From positions 1 to 64,000 of the forward strand of contig CAJTDE010000004.1 in assembly GCA_910574835.1 (NCBI GenBank): a DNA stretch of 64,000 nt. The letters run 5' to 3'. Positions 1 to 9,956 of the stretch are shown here, in pieces. Below the pieces are notes generated by a model, which saw nothing but the letters and a program-made list of their open reading frames with translations, made no database searches and was not told the DNA's origin. The position numbers and the translations under genes were made by a program. The stretch is from Clostridia bacterium (lineage in GTDB: Bacteria > Bacillota > Clostridia > Lachnospirales > Lachnospiraceae). Positions within the stretch are counted from its first letter, which is position 1. Each line of letters opens with the position of its first letter.

Positions 1-174
1 AAAACATTACTATATTTCATGCATACAGCATAAAGTGCCACCGTCCCAGTATTTATAAGGGATTGTGGCACTTACTTGATTCTTAAAGTGTCAAAAACGA
101 GAGTATATGCCAAAACATCGGAAAGTACAACCCCTTTCCGATGCTCTGCCGGGGAAGAGGCTTTGACCCGTTAC

Positions 175-370
175 CGGTCACGGAGTGAACGGCTGCTTTG
201 ACCCTTCCCCTTTTGTTTGCAAATGTTAATTATACTCTAAAACGGTTATTGATTTTATTCTGATGGGCGGTCATGAAGCGAACGGCTGCTTTGCCTTTCC
301 TCTTTTGTTTGCAAATGTTAATTATACTCTGAGCCAGTTATTGACTTTATGCCGATGGACGGTCACGGAG
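175..370. repeat. Tandem ~93-bp direct repeat downstream of uvrA
   Basis: Two units of about 93 bp (175-267 and 268-359) start with CGGTCA and share GAACGGCTGCTTTG and a stretch containing TTTGTTTGCAAATG followed by AATTATACTCT. A third copy begins at about 360 (GGTCACGGAGT) and then stops. The repeat lies just past the uvrA stop codon. Bases 1-174 hold no gene I can support. The units differ by several substitutions, so the duplication is not recent. Confidence 0.75.
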
Positions 371-387
371 TTGGTGGTAAATTATTT

Positions 388-3216
388 CTAATTTTCGCTC
401 AGATATTTTTTTAAATACTGCCCTGTATAGGAAACGGGCTGCTTCGCTACTTCCTCCGGCGTCCCGGAAGCAATAACCGTTCCGCCGCGATCTCCGCCTT
501 CGGGTCCCATATCAATGATATAATCGGCCGTCTTAATCACATCCAGATTATGCTCAATCACCACCACCGTATTGCCGCCCTCTGCCAGACGCTGCAAAAT
601 CTCCGTCAGCTTATGCACATCCGCAAAATGTAGCCCTGTAGTCGGCTCATCTAAAATATATATTGTCTTTCCCGTACTGCGGCGGCTCAGCTCCGTTGCC
701 AGCTTAATGCGCTGTGCTTCTCCGCCGGAAAGGGTGGTTGAGGGCTGTCCCAGTTTGATATAGGACAGACCTACATCATAAAGCGTCTCTATTTTCCGTT
801 TAATAGAAGGCACATGCTCAAAAAAGCCTAAGGCTTCCTCTACCGTCATATCCAGTACATCAAAGATACTCTTTTCCTTATATTTTACATCCAGAGTTTC
901 CCGGTTATAGCGCTTTCCCTGACAGACCTCACAGGGCACATATACATCAGGCAGGAAATGCATCTCGATCTTGATAATGCCGTCTCCTGAGCATGCCTCA
1001 CAGCGGCCGCCCTTCACATTGAAGCTGAAACGGCCTTTCTTATACCCTTTGCTCTTGGCGTCTGCCGTGGCTGCAAAGAGATCGCGAATCTGGTCAAATA
1101 CTCCTGTATAGGTAGCCGGATTGGAACGGGGCGTCCGCCCGATGGGAGACTGATCAATGGCAATGACCTTATCCAGCTGCTCAACGCCCAGTATCCCCTT
1201 ATTTCTGCCGGGAATGGTTCTGGCACGGTTCAGCTTCTTTGCCAGTGTTTTATACAAAATCTCATTTACCAGAGAGCTTTTGCCCGAACCGGATACACCG
1301 GTGACGCAGGTCATAATTCCAAGAGGAATTTCCACATCAATCTTTTTCAGATTATTTTCCTGAGCGGCCTTCACCGTAAGCCAGCCGGTCGGAGTACGCC
1401 GCTTTTCGGGTACAGGAATCCGCAGCCTGCCGCTTAAGTAGGCTCCCGTAACGGATTCCGGGCATGCCATAATCTCCTCCGCTGTTCCGGCCGCCACCAC
1501 TTTTCCACCGTGTTCTCCGGCTCCCGGGCCGATATCCACAATGTAATCCGCCGCATACATGGTGTCCTCGTCGTGCTCCACTACCACCAGGGTATTGCCC
1601 AGATCCCGAAGGCGTTTCAGTGTTGCCAGAAGCTTATCGTTGTCCCGTTGGTGAAGACCGATACTCGGCTCGTCCAGAATATAAGCCACGCCTACCAGCC
1701 CGGAGCCAATCTGAGTTGCCAGCCGAATCCGCTGCGCCTCGCCTCCGGAAAGGCTTCCGGTAGCTCTTGCAAGCGTCAGATATTCCAGGCCCACATCAAT
1801 GAGAAAGCCGATGCGCGCCCGAATCTCTTTCAAAATCTGCGCGCCGATCAGTTCCTGCTGAGGCGTCAGTTTTAAATCCTGCAAAAATTCATGAAGCTTC
1901 AAAATAGACATGGCCGTCAGTTCATAGATATTCCTGTCTGCGATGGTTACGGCCAGGGATGTCTTTTTCAGTCTCTGCCCGCCGCAGCTTTTACAGGGGG
2001 TGATGCGCATAAAGCTCTCATACTCCTGCCGCATGATCTCCGAGCCGGTTTCCCGGTAACGGCGCTCCACATTTTTAACAAGGCCCTCAAAGGTCACATC
2101 ATAGACGCCCTCGCCGCGCTGTCCCTTGTAACGGACCTTCATATGTTTTCCGCCCATGCCGTGTATAAGCACCTGCTGAATCTTCGGGTCCAAATCTTCA
2201 TAAGGGGTATTCAGATCAAAATGATATTCCTCCGTCAGTCCCTTTAAAATGGCATAAGTAAAGCTGGAAGGGTCCGTACAGGACTGCCATCCGGTGACTG
2301 CAATAGCGCCCCCGGCAATGCTGAGAGACTTATCCGGTATCATGAGATCCTCGTCAAATTCCATTTTATAACCCAGTCCGAAGCAGTCCGGGCAGGCGCC
2401 GAAGGGATTGTTGAAGGAAAAGCTTCTCGTCTCTACCTCTTCCATACTGATGCCGCAGTCCGGGCAGGCGTAGCTCGAACTGAAGGTTAAAACCTCCCCG
2501 TCTACCACATCCACCACCAGAAGACCGTCGGAGAGATTCATTACTGTCTCAATGGAGTCTGCCAGGCGGCGCTCAATGCCCTCTTTTACCACCAGGCGGT
2601 CCACTACAATCTCGATGAGATGCTTGATATTTTTGTCCAGCTTGATTTCTTCTGAAAGCTCGTAGAGATTTCCGTCAATTTTCACCCGGACAAAGCCGCT
2701 TTTCCGGGCCTGTTCCAGAACTTTTACATGCTCGCCTTTTCGTCCCTTGACCACCGGGGCCAGAAGCTGAATCCGGGTCCGCTCCGGCAGGGCCATAATC
2801 TGATCCACCATCTGATCCACGCTCTGCTTTTTAATCTCCTTGCCGCATTTCGGGCAATGCGGGATTCCCACTCTTGCAAACAGCAGACGGAAATAGTCGT
2901 ATATCTCTGTCACGGTTCCCACCGTGGAACGCGGGTTGCGGTTTGTGGACTTCTGGTCGATGGAAATGGCCGGGGACAAGCCCTCAATGCTTTCCACGTC
3001 GGGTTTCTCCATCTGTCCTAAGAACTGTCTGGCATAGGAGGACAATGACTCCATATACCGGCGCTGTCCCTCGGCATAGATGGTGTCAAAGGCCAGAGAG
3101 GATTTTCCCGATCCGCTTAAGCCTGTCAGCACTACAAATTCTTCTCTGGGGATATCAATGCTCAGATCCTGCAGGTTATGCTCGTTTGCGCCTCGTATTC
3201 GAATGTAATTTTTCAT
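388..3216 (-). CDS. uvrA: UvrABC excinuclease subunit A
   Basis: UvrA is the damage-recognition ATPase of nucleotide excision repair. It forms a dimer, loads UvrB on damaged DNA and then leaves. The 942-residue length is normal. Two ABC ATPase halves are visible, each with a Walker A loop (GLSGSGKSS near residue 35, GVSGSGKSS near 640) and an LSGGEAQRI signature. Zinc-binding cysteine pairs appear near residues 120 (CPKCG), 250 (CPDCG) and 735 (CEACSGDG ... CEVC). It is on the minus strand downstream of uvrB. The usual close uvrB-uvrA spacing is stretched to 360 bp here by a palindromic insertion. ATG start with a GGAG-type ribosome site. Confidence 0.97.
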   Translation of the reverse strand: MKNYIRIRGANEHNLQDLSIDIPREEFVVLTGLSGSGKSSLAFDTIYAEGQRRYMESLSSYARQFLGQMEKPDVESIEGLSPAISIDQKSTNRNPRSTVGTVTEIYDYFRLLFARVGIPHCPKCGKEIKKQSVDQMVDQIMALPERTRIQLLAPVVKGRKGEHVKVLEQARKSGFVRVKIDGNLYELSEEIKLDKNIKHLIEIVVDRLVVKEGIERRLADSIETVMNLSDGLLVVDVVDGEVLTFSSSYACPDCGISMEEVETRSFSFNNPFGACPDCFGLGYKMEFDEDLMIPDKSLSIAGGAIAVTGWQSCTDPSSFTYAILKGLTEEYHFDLNTPYEDLDPKIQQVLIHGMGGKHMKVRYKGQRGEGVYDVTFEGLVKNVERRYRETGSEIMRQEYESFMRITPCKSCGGQRLKKTSLAVTIADRNIYELTAMSILKLHEFLQDLKLTPQQELIGAQILKEIRARIGFLIDVGLEYLTLARATGSLSGGEAQRIRLATQIGSGLVGVAYILDEPSIGLHQRDNDKLLATLKRLRDLGNTLVVVEHDEDTMYAADYIVDIGPGAGEHGGKVVAAGTAEEIMACPESVTGAYLSGRLRIPVPEKRRTPTGWLTVKAAQENNLKKIDVEIPLGIMTCVTGVSGSGKSSLVNEILYKTLAKKLNRARTIPGRNKGILGVEQLDKVIAIDQSPIGRTPRSNPATYTGVFDQIRDLFAATADAKSKGYKKGRFSFNVKGGRCEACSGDGIIKIEMHFLPDVYVPCEVCQGKRYNRETLDVKYKEKSIFDVLDMTVEEALGFFEHVPSIKRKIETLYDVGLSYIKLGQPSTTLSGGEAQRIKLATELSRRSTGKTIYILDEPTTGLHFADVHKLTEILQRLAEGGNTVVVIEHNLDVIKTADYIIDMGPEGGDRGGTVIASGTPEEVAKQPVSYTGQYLKKYLSEN

Positions 3217-3362
3217 ATTGCTCCTCTTTTACTTTTTTCGTATATAGTTCAGTATGACTTATCTTTTGTTTTCTGATACTCTGTTTGTTTTAAATCAAGG
3301 GAAGCTGTCCGGCAGCTCTTTTATCCGGTTTCCGGACAGTATACTAACATCCGTTTTCACAG

Positions 3363-3557
3363 CTGCAATTGCGTTACTTTTCACACCCACGCCAATCACT
3401 CCGCTGATTGGCGTGGAGCCAGTACAGTTATGGGGCCAAAGGGACTGCCCCTCGCCGAAGGCGACTTTAAATGGGCAGTCCCTGTTACAATTTGCACCCT
3501 TATCAAATAAAAACTTTGCAAAAACTGGCGTGGGCGTGAATTGTAACGCAATTGCAG
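3363..3557. repeat. Palindromic MITE-like element between uvrB and uvrA
   Basis: The ends form a long imperfect inverted repeat. The outer 14 bp (3364-3377 and 3543-3556) are perfectly complementary, and similarity continues inward for about 34 bp. Inside are a perfect 12-bp stem with a 6-nt loop (3387-3416) and a second nested hairpin (GGGACTGCCC at 3441-3450 with GGGCAGTCCC at 3473-3482, enclosing TCGCC-GAA-GGCGA). It fills most of the 360-bp gap between uvrB and uvrA and encodes no convincing protein. It resembles a MITE or REP-type repeat. No target-site duplication is clear. Confidence 0.75.
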
Positions 3558-3576
3558 AGGGATGTTCTTTTTATAA

Positions 3577-5559
3577 TCATATGTCGTGAACCTGCTTTTT
3601 CAGTTCTATCATGCGGTCACGCAGCTCTGCCGCCGTCTCGAAATCCAGCTCCGCGGCAGCCTTCTTCATCTTCTTCTCGATATCCGCCACCAGCTTTTCC
3701 AGCTCTTTTTTGCTCATGGACTCCGGGTCCTTTTCGAACTGCAGATCCTTCTGTGCAATTTCTTTGGAAATGCTGATCAGGTCCCGGACAGATTTTTGGA
3801 TGGTCTGAGGTGTGATTCCGTGTTCCTGATTGTACTTTTCCTGAATCTCCCGGCGGCGCTCCGTCTCTTCAATGGCAAGGCGCATGGAGTCGGTGATGGT
3901 ATCTGCATACATGATTACACGGCCCTCGGAATTTCGGGCCGCACGCCCGATGGTCTGAATCAGAGAAACCTCCGAACGCAGGAAGCCTTCCTTGTCCGCA
4001 TCCAGAATGGCCACCAGCGTGATTTCCGGGATGTCCAAGCCCTCGCGGAGCAGGTTGATTCCTACCAGTACGTCGAAGACGTCCAGGCGCATATCACGGA
4101 TAATCTGGGTTCGCTCCAGCGTGTCGATATCGGAGTGAAGGTATTTTACGCGGATACCCAGCTCGCGCATATAATCGGTTAAGTCCTCGGCCATCCGTTT
4201 TGTCAGTGTGGTAATCAATATCTTATGCCCGGCAGCCGTCTCTTTGTTTACCTCGCCTACCAGATCATCAATCTGTCCTTCCACGGGGCGTACCTCGATC
4301 TTGGGGTCCAGAAGTCCTGTGGGGCGGATAATCTGCTCTGCGCGGAGTAGCTCGTGATCCTCCTCATAGATTCCGGGGGTGGCGGACACAAAGAGCATTT
4401 GATCTATTTTACTTTCAAACTCTCCGAAATTCAAGGGCCGGTTGTCCTTGGCTGAGGGGAGGCGGAAGCCGTAGTCTACCAGGGTTGATTTTCTGGACTG
4501 GTCTCCTGCGTGCATGCCCCGAATCTGAGGAACGGTCTTGTGGGACTCATCAATGATGATCAAATAATCATCGGGGAAATAGTCTATCAGCGTGCTTGGG
4601 GGCACGCCCGGCTCCAGGCCCGACAGATGCCGGGAATAGTTTTCTATGCCGGAACAAAAGCCGGTTTCTTTGAGCATCTCGATGTCAAAGTTGGTTCGCT
4701 CGGAGATTCGCTGTGCCTCTAGGAGCTTGTCTTCTCCTTTGAAGTAGCGGATGCGCTCTTCCAGCTCTTCCTCTATATCCTTGGCGGCTCTGCGGATCTG
4801 CTCTGCCGGAACGACGTAATGGGAAGCCGGGAAGATTGCTACGTGCTCACGTGAGCCTTTGATCTCTCCGGTTAGTACGTCAATCTCTGAAATGCGGTCA
4901 ATCTCGTCCCCGAAAAATTCCACGCGGAAGGCGGTCTCCATCTCGCTGGCCGGTATGATCTCCAGAACGTCCCCTCTTACCCGGAAGGTTCCACGTTTGA
5001 AATCCATGTCGTTTCGGTCATACTGAATGTCTACCAGCTGACGCAGGACTTCGTCCCGATCTTTTTGCATGCCTGGGCGGAGGGAGACCATCATTTTTTC
5101 GAAGTTCTCCGGCTCTCCCAGGCCGTAGATGCAGGAGACGGAGGATACAATGATTACGTCTCGCCTCTCTATCAGCGCAGCTGTGGCGGAGAGGCGCAGC
5201 TTGTCTATTTCGTCGTTGACGGAAGAGTCTTTGGCGATGTAGGTGTCGCTGGAAGGGACGTAGGCTTCGGGTTGGTAGTAGTCGTAGTAGGAGACAAAAT
5301 ACTCCACCGCATTCTCAGGGAACATCTCCTTGAATTCTCCGTATAGCTGCGCCGCAAGCGTCTTGTTGTGGGCGATGACCAGCGTCGGCTTCTGCAATTC
5401 CTGAATGACATTCGCCATCGTAAATGTCTTGCCGGAACCCGTAACCCCTAGTAAAGTCTGGAATTGATTGCCCTCCTTGAAGCCTTTGACCAGCTCTGCG
5501 ATGGCCTGCGGCTGGTCGCCTGTGGGCTTGTAGGGGGCTTGTAATTTGAACTCTGGCAT
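3577..5559 (-). CDS. uvrB: UvrABC excinuclease subunit B
   Basis: UvrB is the helicase-like subunit that verifies damage and recruits UvrC. At 660 residues it has the usual length. Visible features are the Walker A loop GVTGSGKTF near residue 40, the beta-hairpin region [12 protein letters not shown] near 95, the DEAD-like IDESH near 340, helicase motif VI (QTIGRAARN) near 540 and a C-terminal UVR motif around 620-655 that contacts UvrC. Transcribed on the minus strand ahead of uvrA, with an AGG-type ribosome site before the ATG. It marks the last clear chromosomal gene before the mobile DNA to its right. Confidence 0.97.
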   Translation of the reverse strand: MPEFKLQAPYKPTGDQPQAIAELVKGFKEGNQFQTLLGVTGSGKTFTMANVIQELQKPTLVIAHNKTLAAQLYGEFKEMFPENAVEYFVSYYDYYQPEAYVPSSDTYIAKDSSVNDEIDKLRLSATAALIERRDVIIVSSVSCIYGLGEPENFEKMMVSLRPGMQKDRDEVLRQLVDIQYDRNDMDFKRGTFRVRGDVLEIIPASEMETAFRVEFFGDEIDRISEIDVLTGEIKGSREHVAIFPASHYVVPAEQIRRAAKDIEEELEERIRYFKGEDKLLEAQRISERTNFDIEMLKETGFCSGIENYSRHLSGLEPGVPPSTLIDYFPDDYLIIIDESHKTVPQIRGMHAGDQSRKSTLVDYGFRLPSAKDNRPLNFGEFESKIDQMLFVSATPGIYEEDHELLRAEQIIRPTGLLDPKIEVRPVEGQIDDLVGEVNKETAAGHKILITTLTKRMAEDLTDYMRELGIRVKYLHSDIDTLERTQIIRDMRLDVFDVLVGINLLREGLDIPEITLVAILDADKEGFLRSEVSLIQTIGRAARNSEGRVIMYADTITDSMRLAIEETERRREIQEKYNQEHGITPQTIQKSVRDLISISKEIAQKDLQFEKDPESMSKKELEKLVADIEKKMKKAAAELDFETAAELRDRMIELKKQVHDI

Positions 5560-5573
5560 ATGAAAACCTCCAA

Positions 5574-5700
5574 TTTGTGACCGAAAAAAGTTTGCCTATT
5601 CGCCTGAAATTCGTGTAATTTGATTTTCGATTCGTGTAAAATGGGCTTGCAAAGCTGGCGAATAAGCGTTAAAATAGCAATTACACGAATGCAGGTCACA
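5574..5700 (-). promoter_or_regulatory. uvrB upstream region with repeated ATTCGTGTAA
   Basis: The decamer ATTCGTGTAA occurs twice on the plus strand (5609-5618, 5629-5638) and once inverted (TTACACGAAT, 5681-5690). A short dyad TGTGACC / GGTCACA (5575-5581 and 5694-5700) brackets the block. It lies directly upstream of uvrB, so it probably holds the promoter and perhaps a regulator site. I cannot assign a LexA box with confidence. Confidence 0.45.
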
Positions 5701-5796
5701 AAACCGTATTTTTGAAACGAAACAACACTGAATAACACCAACCAGTACAGATAGTATTATCCAGTCATTTGGTTTTTCATTATAACATATAAGTCA

Positions 5797-5840
5797 AAAA
5801 AAGTACAGACCAAAACCGAACTTTTGTTCTGTACTTTTTT
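5797..5840. terminator. Bidirectional intrinsic terminator left of the integrase
   Basis: A 13-bp perfect stem (5797-5809 with 5828-5840) is flanked by an A-run on one side and a T-run on the other, so it can terminate from either strand. It lies between the integrase gene stop codon and the uvrB promoter and probably insulates the element from the chromosome. Confidence 0.8.
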
Positions 5841-5880
5841 ATGTCTTTTTATACGATTCAGTTATGCCAGTATCTTAGTT

Positions 5881-7164
5881 TCATGCAAGAAATTCACTGA
5901 TTTGTTCTATATAATTATCTTGTGAAAAATCTGTACCGCTTTCACTTTCTTCTTTCGGGATTACTTCATCAATAAACGGCTGGAGATCGTCTAAGCAGTC
6001 CTCAATGATTTCGGCAGTGTCTCCATAAACATCTATGGTGATAATTTCTTTCGCATGTCCCATGAGCTGTGATACCGCTTTAGGATTAAAATTGTTCTTT
6101 AATAAGATAGTGCAGAAGGTGCTTCGCAGATCATGCCATCTTATATCAGGCAGTCCATTGTCCTCCAACAGCTTCTTATAATGCCTCCAGTGAAAATCCT
6201 TGCTTCTCGGACGCCCATAGGTGGAACAGCAGATATAATCCAAGTCCTGAAATGTGCCTGACCGCCTTCTGCGGTTTTTCTCATACACTTTTCTTTCTTC
6301 CAGAATGGCTTCAAACACATAATCCGGTATGGGGATGGTTCGGTAGCTGGACGGCGTTTTCAATCCAATTTCCTGTTTTGTAAACATCTTAGCCGGGAAG
6401 TCCTCGGCAGTCGTGTTTGGCTTCTTGCCTAACTGCCGCTGTACCTTTAATGTCCGGTTGATATAATCTATATCCGAATATTTTACCCCATTGATTTCAC
6501 ACCGCCTCAATCCCAACAGTACTGCAAAAAGTACCTGCATATGGATTGGCGTTTCCCTGCTCGCTTCAATGAGCCTTAAAACCTGCTCCATATTCAGCGT
6601 CTTTTGTGAATCAATGTTCCGGGTGTGATAAGCTTTCTTCTCTACCTGTTTTGGCAAAGCAACATCAATCGTCGGATTTATGGAAATGATTTTCTTATTC
6701 ACAGCATACTGCATGGACGTGTTCATCACCGTTTTTACCAGCCTTGCAATAGAAGTCGAAGCAGCCGCTTCTTCATAATAAAGGCTCTGGATATGGCTCC
6801 GTTTGATTTCCGTCATTCTGATGTTGCCCATCGCTGGAATCACATGGTTATTCACAATATTGGAATAGGTTTCATAGGAACCGCTTGTAATACGTGGACG
6901 CATTTCTTTTTCAAGCCAGAACAGCATAAAGTCTTTCACTTTTACACTGGTATATACCACATATGTGCCAGAATATAATTCGCCCAGCGTCTTGTCCCTG
7001 TCCGTGTTCGCCGCTTTCTTTGTCGCAAATCCGGATTTCTGCTGTGGTATTTTTGTCCCGTCCGCATAAATCAGAACCACACGATAGCCAAACTTATTCT
7101 TAATCGGCGTGACGTTATAAACCTTCCAGTCCACAAACTGCTGTAATTTTAAATCAAATTCCAT
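5881..7164 (-). CDS. Tyrosine recombinase/integrase (distal of a tandem pair)
   Basis: Phage/Tn916-type integrase of about 427 residues. The N-terminal part holds an arm-binding-like domain and a SAM-like core-binding domain (about residues 60-180). The catalytic domain shows the arginine in GLRRCE, the HDLRST box (H-x-x-R), GHAKE and a nucleophile candidate in ITIDVYGD. The reading frame is open further upstream, but the ATG at 7164 has a better ribosome site (AAGGAACAGG) and starts one base after the stop of the upstream integrase, suggesting translational coupling. It lies at the left edge of the foreign DNA next to uvrB, as expected for an element terminus. Confidence 0.9.
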   Translation of the reverse strand: MEFDLKLQQFVDWKVYNVTPIKNKFGYRVVLIYADGTKIPQQKSGFATKKAANTDRDKTLGELYSGTYVVYTSVKVKDFMLFWLEKEMRPRITSGSYETYSNIVNNHVIPAMGNIRMTEIKRSHIQSLYYEEAAASTSIARLVKTVMNTSMQYAVNKKIISINPTIDVALPKQVEKKAYHTRNIDSQKTLNMEQVLRLIEASRETPIHMQVLFAVLLGLRRCEINGVKYSDIDYINRTLKVQRQLGKKPNTTAEDFPAKMFTKQEIGLKTPSSYRTIPIPDYVFEAILEERKVYEKNRRRRSGTFQDLDYICCSTYGRPRSKDFHWRHYKKLLEDNGLPDIRWHDLRSTFCTILLKNNFNPKAVSQLMGHAKEIITIDVYGDTAEIIEDCLDDLQPFIDEVIPKEESESGTDFSQDNYIEQISEFLA

Positions 7165-7165
7165 A

Positions 7166-8359
7166 TTATCCTGTTCCTTCCCTGCCTTCAGGAGCAAAAG
7201 CATCATTCATAAAGGCAATAATCTTTTCTTTCTCATCCATGACGTCGCAATAATATTCAAAGGTTGTATTGACAGAACTATGTCCCAATAACCCTGATAT
7301 TTTCGCAAGCGGAACACCCTGCTCCACCAAAATGGTGGCAAACATATGGCGGAGTCCATGCACGGTTACGGCAGGAAGCCCATTCCGCACACACAGCTTT
7401 GTCAAAGCATTGTTCATGGCGGACAGGCTATGTACCTTTCCATTTGCCTGACAACTGATATAATCGTTATCAATAAAAGCCTCCTGCATCTTCTCTTTAT
7501 ACATATCTATCTGACATTTTCTTTTCTCCAACTCCGTAATAATGACCTCCGGCACACGCAATACCCGGAAACTGTTGGGCGTTTTGGGATCACGTTCGAT
7601 TGAAATATTTTCTTCAATCCTGCTCCTCTCTTTTATGATGGGGTTTGCAACAATCTGCCTGCTGATTTTCACACTACGATGTTCTAAATCAAAGTCGGAA
7701 AATTTCAGTCCATAGATTTCACCTTTCCGCAGTCCGCAAAACAGTCCCAGCAGAATTTCCAGATACCAGTTATCCTTTGAAGCCGCCTGAAGGAGTATTT
7801 TTATTTTCTCCCTGCTGAGAATCACGATATTGGGTTTCTTTCGCTTATACGGCTTTGTTTCCGGCACGGGATTCACATTGATATAGCCCTCTATGACTGC
7901 CTCTTTCATGGCAAGATTCAAAATTTCCCGTCCTTTGTTTCCTGCTGAAACACAAGCCTTTGACGCCCTCTCCAGAAGTCCGTCCAGGTATTCCACGCTG
8001 ACAAACCTCATCTTTATATCATAATCAATGTTTGGGATAATCAAGTCATATAAGGTGTATGCCCCAACCATTCTTGTTGTCGTCTCGATTCTTTTTGAAA
8101 ACACTTCCTCAAACCAGTAGATAAGATAATCTTTAAAGAGAACGTCTTTATTAGATTTGCCTGAAAGCTGCTGTTTCCGCAACAGCGTATTAAATTCTTC
8201 CTCGCACTTCCGATAACTGGCCTCCGCCTCTGCCTGACTGGAAAATCCGCCTTTCTTTCCATATTTAACAATGCCATTATCTTGCAGTGCCTTTGTACGG
8301 TGATACCATGAATTTCGTTCAAAAAAAGCAACACTCTTTTCCTGTGTTTTCTTTCCCAT
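7166..8359 (-). CDS. Tyrosine recombinase/integrase (proximal of a tandem pair)
   Basis: Second integrase of about 397 residues, with all catalytic residues visible: arginine in GLRKGE, HGLRHM (H-x-x-R), GHSSVNTT and the nucleophile region FEYYCD. It is clearly different from the downstream integrase rather than a recent duplicate. The ATG at 8359 follows a strong GGAGGTGA ribosome site, so I prefer it to the longer open frame. The pair probably acts together, as in elements where two tyrosine recombinases are needed for integration and excision. That cooperation is inferred. Confidence 0.88.
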   Translation of the reverse strand: MGKKTQEKSVAFFERNSWYHRTKALQDNGIVKYGKKGGFSSQAEAEASYRKCEEEFNTLLRKQQLSGKSNKDVLFKDYLIYWFEEVFSKRIETTTRMVGAYTLYDLIIPNIDYDIKMRFVSVEYLDGLLERASKACVSAGNKGREILNLAMKEAVIEGYINVNPVPETKPYKRKKPNIVILSREKIKILLQAASKDNWYLEILLGLFCGLRKGEIYGLKFSDFDLEHRSVKISRQIVANPIIKERSRIEENISIERDPKTPNSFRVLRVPEVIITELEKRKCQIDMYKEKMQEAFIDNDYISCQANGKVHSLSAMNNALTKLCVRNGLPAVTVHGLRHMFATILVEQGVPLAKISGLLGHSSVNTTFEYYCDVMDEKEKIIAFMNDAFAPEGREGTG

Positions 8360-8378
8360 TCCTATCACCTCCGCACAT

Positions 8379-8567
8379 TTAGCTCGCTCCATTTAACCAT
8401 TGATCGAATCCCTCTTTGGGAACACGGTACAGCTTTCCTATTTTTATTACCCTGAACGGTTTCTGACTCTCATAGGCTTCATCCAGAAATGCGTATGCCT
8501 TACTTCTGCCAATACCCAATAACTTTTGAATGTCATCAGCGTCATAAACCTGTTTTTGCAAATTCAT
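8379..8567 (-). CDS. Excisionase-like helix-turn-helix protein
   Basis: About 62 residues with a MerR/excisionase-type winged helix: the DADDIQKLLGIGRSKAYAFL segment, then a wing ending in the characteristic RVPKEGFDQWL. Such proteins bend DNA at element ends and push tyrosine recombinases toward excision. It sits directly upstream of the two integrases on the same strand, the usual xis-int order. The ATG at 8567 is preferred because the upstream GTG overlaps the GGAGGTG ribosome site. Confidence 0.8.
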   Translation of the reverse strand: MNLQKQVYDADDIQKLLGIGRSKAYAFLDEAYESQKPFRVIKIGKLYRVPKEGFDQWLNGAS

Positions 8568-8680
8568 GGTATCTATATCAGTCACCTCCCGAAATACAAA
8601 AGGGACTGCTTGGCTATTATCATAGCTTTACAATCCCTTCCCGTCTAATGTGCGATTTTTCAAATCGCATCCTTGACTTT

Positions 8681-9220
8681 TCAATTATCCTTGTTCTCAC
8701 CGCAATACCTTTTCCTTATTAAATAATCGTACCCTTGCCTGCTGTTGCAAAACATACAGGTATCTTTTAAATTTTGATTCTTATCTGCCCTCTGGATAAA
8801 ATGCTCTTTGGAATCATAAAAGGGTTTTGCACATATTGGGCATAAGCACATTAAAATCGGTTTATCCCGTTTTCTCATTCCTGTGCTGGAGCATAACGCT
8901 TTATCAACCTTCATCATTTGCCGCCTGTCCAATGTCCCGATATAATCTCCCAGTCTCTTTTTGTCCAGTGTTCGGACTTGCTCTAACAACACAACAGAAT
9001 CTTTTTCCAGACCTTGCATATCTGCCGGAACCGGGACATGCGTGGGCATTTTTGACTTTGGCCTGCTTGTAATTGCTGCCACAATTACGGTTGGGCTGTA
9101 TTGATTCCCTCTGTTATTCTGAATCACTAATACCGGACGGTATCCGCCCTGCTCACTTCCGAAAACGGGATTTAAGTCTGCATGGTAAATATCTCCACGT
9201 CTGATTTTTCTTTCTTCCAT
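8681..9220 (-). CDS. MazF/PemK-type toxin with a C-terminal cysteine extension
   Basis: The first roughly 115 residues match the PemK/MazF endoribonuclease fold: [20 protein letters not shown], the TSR turn and the [22 protein letters not shown] block. Unusually, the protein continues for about 60 residues with paired cysteines ([10 protein letters not shown] near 132, [15 protein letters not shown] near 157) that look like a zinc ribbon. No antitoxin gene is adjacent. The short hairpin TGCGATTT-TTC-AAATCGCA (8651-8669) separates it from the excisionase gene. Family members usually cut mRNA in a sequence-specific way. The tail could alter target choice or replace antitoxin control, which is inference. 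Confidence 0.8.
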   Translation of the reverse strand: MEERKIRRGDIYHADLNPVFGSEQGGYRPVLVIQNNRGNQYSPTVIVAAITSRPKSKMPTHVPVPADMQGLEKDSVVLLEQVRTLDKKRLGDYIGTLDRRQMMKVDKALCSSTGMRKRDKPILMCLCPICAKPFYDSKEHFIQRADKNQNLKDTCMFCNSRQGYDYLIRKRYCGENKDN

Positions 9221-9238
9221 ATTAAAAATATCCTCCAT

Positions 9239-9956
9239 AATCTTTACTTCCTAAATGCAGTCTGATTTTTCTTTCATGGCGGAAAATATAAATTTACAGA
9301 ATACATCTTGCCTGCCGAAAAAACCTGCATTTCAGGTATGTATCAGCCGAACACAAAAGCATGGCTTTTTGATTATTCTTTAAGAATATTTTCATGTTTT
9401 GTGTCCGGCTACCACTTTTAGCCTGATAAGCCTATTTGTCCTCGACACCCCGGCTTATAAATTACCGCTTTTACGGCAAACATAGGGAAGTCACCAAACG
9501 ACTGGCTGCTGGCCAGTTCCACGGGAATAGAACCCCTCCGGGGATCGCCCGGAGCCGCCCTCATTGGTTGCGGCGTTTTTATACCTGATGGGTATTTACG
9601 CTCGACCTGTGACTGGACGGGAGTATCATTGTCCCTGCTGCCTGTTATCGCCTTACCAGTAGCAAACTGATAATTATAGCCCGATATTTTCCGCTCCTTA
9701 AATGGGGATAGGACAGCCGCAAACCATTGTCTTTTTATCTGTGCGATTTCGATGCCTTTATCTCCATTTAGCTCATGGCGTACCTGCTAACGTGGCTTAC
9801 GCTCATCACGATAACAACAGGAATGTATTTGATGAATGGGTATGAAATTTTCATGGTACGAACCCATTCACCACATAAATGCAGAAAACAGGTGAAGGAA
9901 TTTTTATCTCCCTCACCTGTTTCCTCACTAATCAGGCAAAACCCGAAAGTCCTTTT
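9239..9956 (-). other. Leader-like region with hairpins, a 28-codon ORF and a start-less frame
   Basis: No ordinary gene lies here. Read on the minus strand it begins with a terminator-like hairpin (ACAGGTGA ... TCACCTGT, about 9889-9922), then a 9-bp stem (TGAATGGGT / ACCCATTCA) whose loop contains the ATG of a 28-residue ORF (9854 to 9768, starting MKISYPFIKY). A second frame, open for 122 codons from 9786 to 9418, begins inside the end of the short ORF but has no good start codon. A last long hairpin (about 9347-9408, GCCG-ACACAAAA arms) follows. The layout resembles a translational or transcriptional attenuator. Confidence 0.45.

Noticed and set aside
175-370. CRISPR array
   Set aside because: Units are long, contiguous and without unique spacers.
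9768-9854. Ribosome-protection-type resistance gene leader (tet or erm)
   Set aside because: Attenuator-like layout is suggestive, but no resistance gene follows and I cannot match the peptide to a known leader.
9239-9956. Known riboswitch or group II intron
   Set aside because: I could not match any riboswitch core or intron domain V; hairpins and frames fit a leader better.
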